A stretch of DNA of 64,000 nt, taken from contig JAAFJY010000003.1 in the NCBI GenBank assembly GCA_013299105.1, positions 278,279-342,278 of the forward strand, read 5' to 3'. The translations under genes and the position numbers were made by a program. Source of the DNA: Chitinophagales bacterium. GTDB lineage: Bacteria > Bacteroidota > Bacteroidia > Chitinophagales > Saprospiraceae. The notes under the pieces were generated by a model. The model made no database searches and was not told the origin of the DNA. It saw only the letters and a program-made list of their open reading frames with translations. Positions 60,403 through 64,000 of the stretch are shown here, piece after piece (within the stretch, counting starts at the first letter, position 1; every line of letters starts with the position of its first letter).

Positions 60403-63400
60403 ATGAAAAATTGCTACCTGTTGAGCCATCGGTTTACGATGGTCCATGCCCTCAATCTGTATTTCGGGGCTATCTCAAAATCATTTGTCTTAATATTCAT
60501 ATTCTTCTTAGCTTCTCATCAAGCATTTGGCCAAACTACACTTGCTGCTGGCGACATTGCTTTTGTTGGATTTAATGCTGATGGAAATGATAATATTGCC
60601 TTTGTCACTTTTGTTGACTTAGCAGTAGGAACTGTCATTGTTTTTGAAGACAATGAGTGGAATGGTACCGCTTGGCAAGATACCAACGAAGGAGCTTTCA
60701 GTTGGACTGCAACATCAGCAGTTACCGCAGGTACTATTATTCTGATTGACAACATTGGTTCAGGCACTACAGCAGCCAGTACGGGCTCCGTGGTGATCCC
60801 ACTTTCTGGACGTGGTACTAATAGAGCTTATGGAGCATCGGATGAGGTCGTTTATGCCTATCAGGGTACTGCGGCTTCACCCACATTCATCGCGGCCATC
60901 GCCAACGGAGGTTTTTCGCCAATATCTAATGGACTGCTTACAGGTACCGGATTAACTGTTGGAACCAATGCAATTAACTTAGCTACAGTTGATGACGATG
61001 CAGATATCGCCGCTTATACAGGTGCCAGAAGTGGTGAGGCGAGTTTTTCCAATTACCTTGCGCTGGTAAATAATCCTTCAAACTGGGTCACCCAAGATGC
61101 TAGTGGGGACCAAGGTATTGATGGAACAGTACCAGATGTACCCTTCAGTTCAACTGCTTTCACCATTACAGGTGGAGGCTCCGATTCCGCCCCCACTGTC
61201 TCCTCCACCACCCCTGCCAACTCCGCCACCAACGTAGCTGTAGGCTCGAATATCAGCATTAATTTTTCAGAAAACGTTACTGTATCAGCTTCATCTTTTA
61301 CGATTGGAGCTCCAGCCCCCACTACGGTGAGCTTTAGTTTGTCGGGTTCAGGTAGCGCTTACACCCTTGATCCTGATGCAAATTTGCCTCCAGGCACCAC
61401 CATTACCGTCACGGTTATTGCTGCCAACGTCAGCGACGTGGATGCTACGGACCCGCCTGACAACATGGCCAATGACTTCGTCTTTACCTTCACTACCGCT
61501 GCGGCCGATCCTTGCACCGTTCCTACCCTGATCAGTGCCATCCAAGGTACTGGAGCCACCGCTGCTTTGACAGGTACCCGTACCATCAAGGGCATCGTCA
61601 CCGCTGTTTTCCAGGGTGCTGGCGAGTTGGGAGGTTTTTATGTACAAGAAGAAGACGCTGATGCCGATGGCAATGTCAATACCTCGGAAGGGATTTTTGT
61701 CAGCAGCACAACCACAGTTGCAGTAGGTGACCAGGTTTGTATCACAGGCACGGCGGGCGAGACTTTTCAAAAAACGAGTATTACCTCAGTTACCGCTTTG
61801 ACGATCATCAGCAGCGGAAATACCCTGCCTACTGCCATTAGCTTGAGTATGCCTTTTGTATCCACCAACTTGGAGCAATACGAAGGCATGCGAGTGACGT
61901 TTCCTGGCAAGTTGGTCATCACCGAAAACAATGCGGCGGGCCAATTTGGCGAAGTGGTGTTGACCAGTGATGCTTTGATTCCTCAGTTCACCGAACTCAA
62001 CGATCCCAGTATGTCGGGGAACACTGCTGCCCAGACGGCTAAAAATTTAGACAAAATCATCTTGGACGACCGCAAAGATGGTTCCAACAATACACCCATT
62101 TACCATTTAGCCGTAAATGATGGCTCTGGTACGGGTTCTTTCCTGCGTTCGGGCAGCTCGATCACGGGCTTGAGTGGCATCATGGACCAAGCCTTTAGCG
62201 CTTATCGGATTCGCCCTTTGGCTCCAGTCGCCTTCAGCGCTGATGCGCCCCGTCCGGCTACCCCACCTTCGGTTGGTGGTACCCTCAAGGTAGCTAACAT
62301 GAACGTGTTGAACTACTTCAATGGGCCTACTTTTCCTACCGCTCGTGGTGCGGCTTCAGCGGCTCAGTTTGCTTTGCAATCGGCTAAGATTGTGGATGCG
62401 CTCAAAGCGCTGGATGCCGATGTGGTAGGCTTGCAGGAGATTGAAAACGATGGCTACGCCGATGGCAGCGCCATTGATGCCTTGGTCGATTCGCTCAATT
62501 TTTGCATTGGCGCTACTACTTACGCTTACATTACCTCGCCCACCCCTGGCAGCGACCAAATTGCGGTAGGCATCATTTATAAAATAGCAACGGTTACGCC
62601 TGTGGGCACTACGGCCAATTTGGCTATACCCAGCTCTTTATTCATAGGGTCTAACACCAGCCGGGTGCCTTTGGCGCAAAGTTTCCGCCACAATGCATCG
62701 GCAGATGTGTTCACGGTGGTGGTCAATCACTTCAAGTCAAAAGGTGGTACAGGTTCAGGCCTGGATGCCGACCAAAATGATGGCCAAGGCAACTGGAACA
62801 ACCGCCGTAAATTGGCTGCGGATACCATTAGTCGTTGGCTCACCACGGATCCTACTGGTGTAGCTGATCCTGATTACATCGTGATGGGCGACTTGAATGC
62901 CTATAAAAAGGAAGATCCAATCAAAGCCTTAACCAATGATGGTTATGTGGATTTGATTCCCACTGGTTTCTCCTATCAATTTGATGGTTGCTGGGGTTCT
63001 TTGGACCATATCTTGGCTTCCCCTAGCCTGGCTGCAAAACTGACTGGCAGTGGAAAATGGGCCATCAACGCCCAAGAGGCAGAGACTGCTTTTGAGTATG
63101 GCGCTGATTTTACTACACCAAGTGTATTGGGTACGGCTGAAAAAGATCCTTACCGTTCTTCGGACCATAATCCGCTGTTGGTGGGATTCAGCTTGTGCCC
63201 TCAAGAATTTGCTAGCATCACAGGCAATCCAGTAAAATGTGTAGGTTCTGCTGCCTCAGTGACTTTGACCGCTACTGGAGGAGGTACTTACAATTGGAGC
63301 ACTGGCGCGACTACTGCGGCAGTCACGCTTACTGCTACTGGAACTTACCGGGTTACGGTTACTGCCCCCGATGGATGTGAAGATGTCGATACAGTTACGG

Positions 63401-64000
63401 TGACGGAGGAACCCAAAGAATTTGCGAGCATCACTGGCGATCCAATCAAATGTGTAGGCGGCAGTGTAACCCTGACTGCTACTGGAGGGGGTGATTATGC
63501 CTGGAGTACTGGCGCGACTACTGCGGCAGTTACACTTACTACCACTGGTACTTACCGGGTTACGGTGACAGCCCCTGATGGTTGTGAGGATGTCGATACA
63601 GTGACCGTGACCGAAGAGCCCAAAGAATTTGCAAGTATTACTGGAGATACCGAGATCTGTGGACGAAATTCAACCACCCTTACTGCCACCGGGGGAAGTG
63701 GGTACATTTGGAGCACTGCCGCAACTACGGCAAGCATTACCGTCACTGCTACTGGTCAGTACTTCGTGACCGCCACTGATGTTAGTGGATGTGTTGATGT
63801 TGATACTGTAAACGTTGTATTGGGTCCCCCTCCCGTTGGTACGATCACCATCAGCTCCATCGAAGCCTGCGAAGGCTTCACGGATACGATTCGGGTGAAA
63901 CTGAGTGCTACGGGTGGGGTTGCACCGTATGATTTCTATTTCAACGATGTGATTATTAAGGTCAGCGATGATTGTATCGAAACAGGAATTGGTGGAACTT
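60403..64000 (+). CDS. ExeM/NucH-like extracellular nuclease with tandem repeats, 3' end outside window
   Basis: The frame from ATG 60403 is open to the window edge (at least 1199 codons). Signal peptide with core near 30-41 (LIFIFFLASHQAFGQ). Then an N-terminal beta-domain, an SbsA-type Ig domain near 260-365, an OB-like region, and an endonuclease/exonuclease/phosphatase domain at ~628-929 with VLNYFNGPTF, LQEIEND, NHFKSKGG, GDLNAY and SSDHNPLL. After ~935 come three repeats of about 69 residues (starts near 63207, 63418 and 63625: EFASITG, then WSTGATTAA, then DGCEDVDTVTV). It should cut extracellular DNA, a biofilm or nutrient role by inference. Export signal at the C-terminus is beyond the window. 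Confidence 0.9.
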   Translation, partial: MKNCYLLSHRFTMVHALNLYFGAISKSFVLIFIFFLASHQAFGQTTLAAGDIAFVGFNADGNDNIAFVTFVDLAVGTVIVFEDNEWNGTAWQDTNEGAFSWTATSAVTAGTIILIDNIGSGTTAASTGSVVIPLSGRGTNRAYGASDEVVYAYQGTAASPTFIAAIANGGFSPISNGLLTGTGLTVGTNAINLATVDDDADIAAYTGARSGEASFSNYLALVNNPSNWVTQDASGDQGIDGTVPDVPFSSTAFTITGGGSDSAPTVSSTTPANSATNVAVGSNISINFSENVTVSASSFTIGAPAPTTVSFSLSGSGSAYTLDPDANLPPGTTITVTVIAANVSDVDATDPPDNMANDFVFTFTTAAADPCTVPTLISAIQGTGATAALTGTRTIKGIVTAVFQGAGELGGFYVQEEDADADGNVNTSEGIFVSSTTTVAVGDQVCITGTAGETFQKTSITSVTALTIISSGNTLPTAISLSMPFVSTNLEQYEGMRVTFPGKLVITENNAAGQFGEVVLTSDALIPQFTELNDPSMSGNTAAQTAKNLDKIILDDRKDGSNNTPIYHLAVNDGSGTGSFLRSGSSITGLSGIMDQAFSAYRIRPLAPVAFSADAPRPATPPSVGGTLKVANMNVLNYFNGPTFPTARGAASAAQFALQSAKIVDALKALDADVVGLQEIENDGYADGSAIDALVDSLNFCIGATTYAYITSPTPGSDQIAVGIIYKIATVTPVGTTANLAIPSSLFIGSNTSRVPLAQSFRHNASADVFTVVVNHFKSKGGTGSGLDADQNDGQGNWNNRRKLAADTISRWLTTDPTGVADPDYIVMGDLNAYKKEDPIKALTNDGYVDLIPTGFSYQFDGCWGSLDHILASPSLAAKLTGSGKWAINAQEAETAFEYGADFTTPSVLGTAEKDPYRSSDHNPLLVGFSLCPQEFASITGNPVKCVGSAASVTLTATGGGTYNWSTGATTAAVTLTATGTYRVTVTAPDGCEDVDTVTVTEEPKEFASITGDPIKCVGGSVTLTATGGGDYAWSTGATTAAVTLTTTGTYRVTVTAPDGCEDVDTVTVTEEPKEFASITGDTEICGRNSTTLTATGGSGYIWSTAATTASITVTATGQYFVTATDVSGCVDVDTVNVVLGPPPVGTITISSIEACEGFTDTIRVKLSATGGVAPYDFYFNDVIIKVSDDCIETGIGGT

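Overview
The window reads as a chromosomal segment of a Bacteroidota bacterium, most like Saprospiraceae and Haliscomenobacter-type genomes. This rests on the encoded families: a type IX secretion (T9SS) 'gliding motility' C-terminal domain with SprB repeats (4557-6896), PorD/DUF4835, a Bacteroidetes-type RNA polymerase omega subunit, DbpA-like and GH130 genes, very large secreted repeat proteins, and TAnnTTTG-like -7 promoter boxes. I see no rRNA, tRNA, CRISPR array, phage module or transposase gene. Species identity is inference.

Layout. 1-7.7 kb: a giant repeat protein running off the left edge, a PLP decarboxylase, a 17-unit heptanucleotide array, a T9SS-exported SprB-repeat protein and a lipoprotein. 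7.7-12.5 kb: three tandem AAA-ATPase/PD-(D/E)XK genes that look like gene-conversion mosaics. 12.5-14.8 kb: a cobC-DUF6580-cobU salvage operon and a lipoprotein. 14.8-24.4 kb: mostly metabolic genes (LuxE-like, two oxidoreductase or LON-domain genes, AEC permease, Tat-exported aminotransferase, CtlX, Spo0M-like, photolyase). 24.4-27.9 kb: a glycosyltransferase fused to a helical domain, next to a GH130 enzyme. 27.9-32.8 kb: AraC regulator, CoaE, a membrane LAS-type metallopeptidase candidate and a DbpA-like helicase.

33.4-39.7 kb holds a conserved but biochemically little-understood cluster: alpha-E protein, circularly permuted ATP-grasp protein, and a divergently transcribed transglutaminase/DUF2126 amidoligase. 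40.4-48.9 kb carries saccharopine dehydrogenase, cytidine deaminase and a cell-envelope/core operon bamD-rpoZ-coaBC-porD interrupted by a small inserted element. 49-54.5 kb has TraB/GumN-like, VOC, regulatory-domain, pyruvate dehydrogenase E2 and CoA-binding genes. 55.6 kb to the end encodes two giant secreted proteins: a Cys-rich, dockerin-tailed protein and an ExeM/NucH-like nuclease with tandem repeats, which runs off the right edge.

The least ordinary feature is the non-coding DNA. Gene-free stretches are packed with non-autonomous elements: a ~139-bp long-hairpin family (six copies), a family with ~36-bp imperfect inverted ends (two copies), a family with 17-18-bp perfect inverted ends (two copies, one nested with another element), a 173-bp element with GAGC(a/c)TGTTTAAA ends, plus degenerate short tandem motifs (GTTGAAAG-like, GAGTTATGA-like, ATGACGTTGACC-like, ATTAACC). 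Several elements reach exactly into the stop codon of a neighbouring gene. A displaced copy of the photolyase 3' end does the same to coaE.
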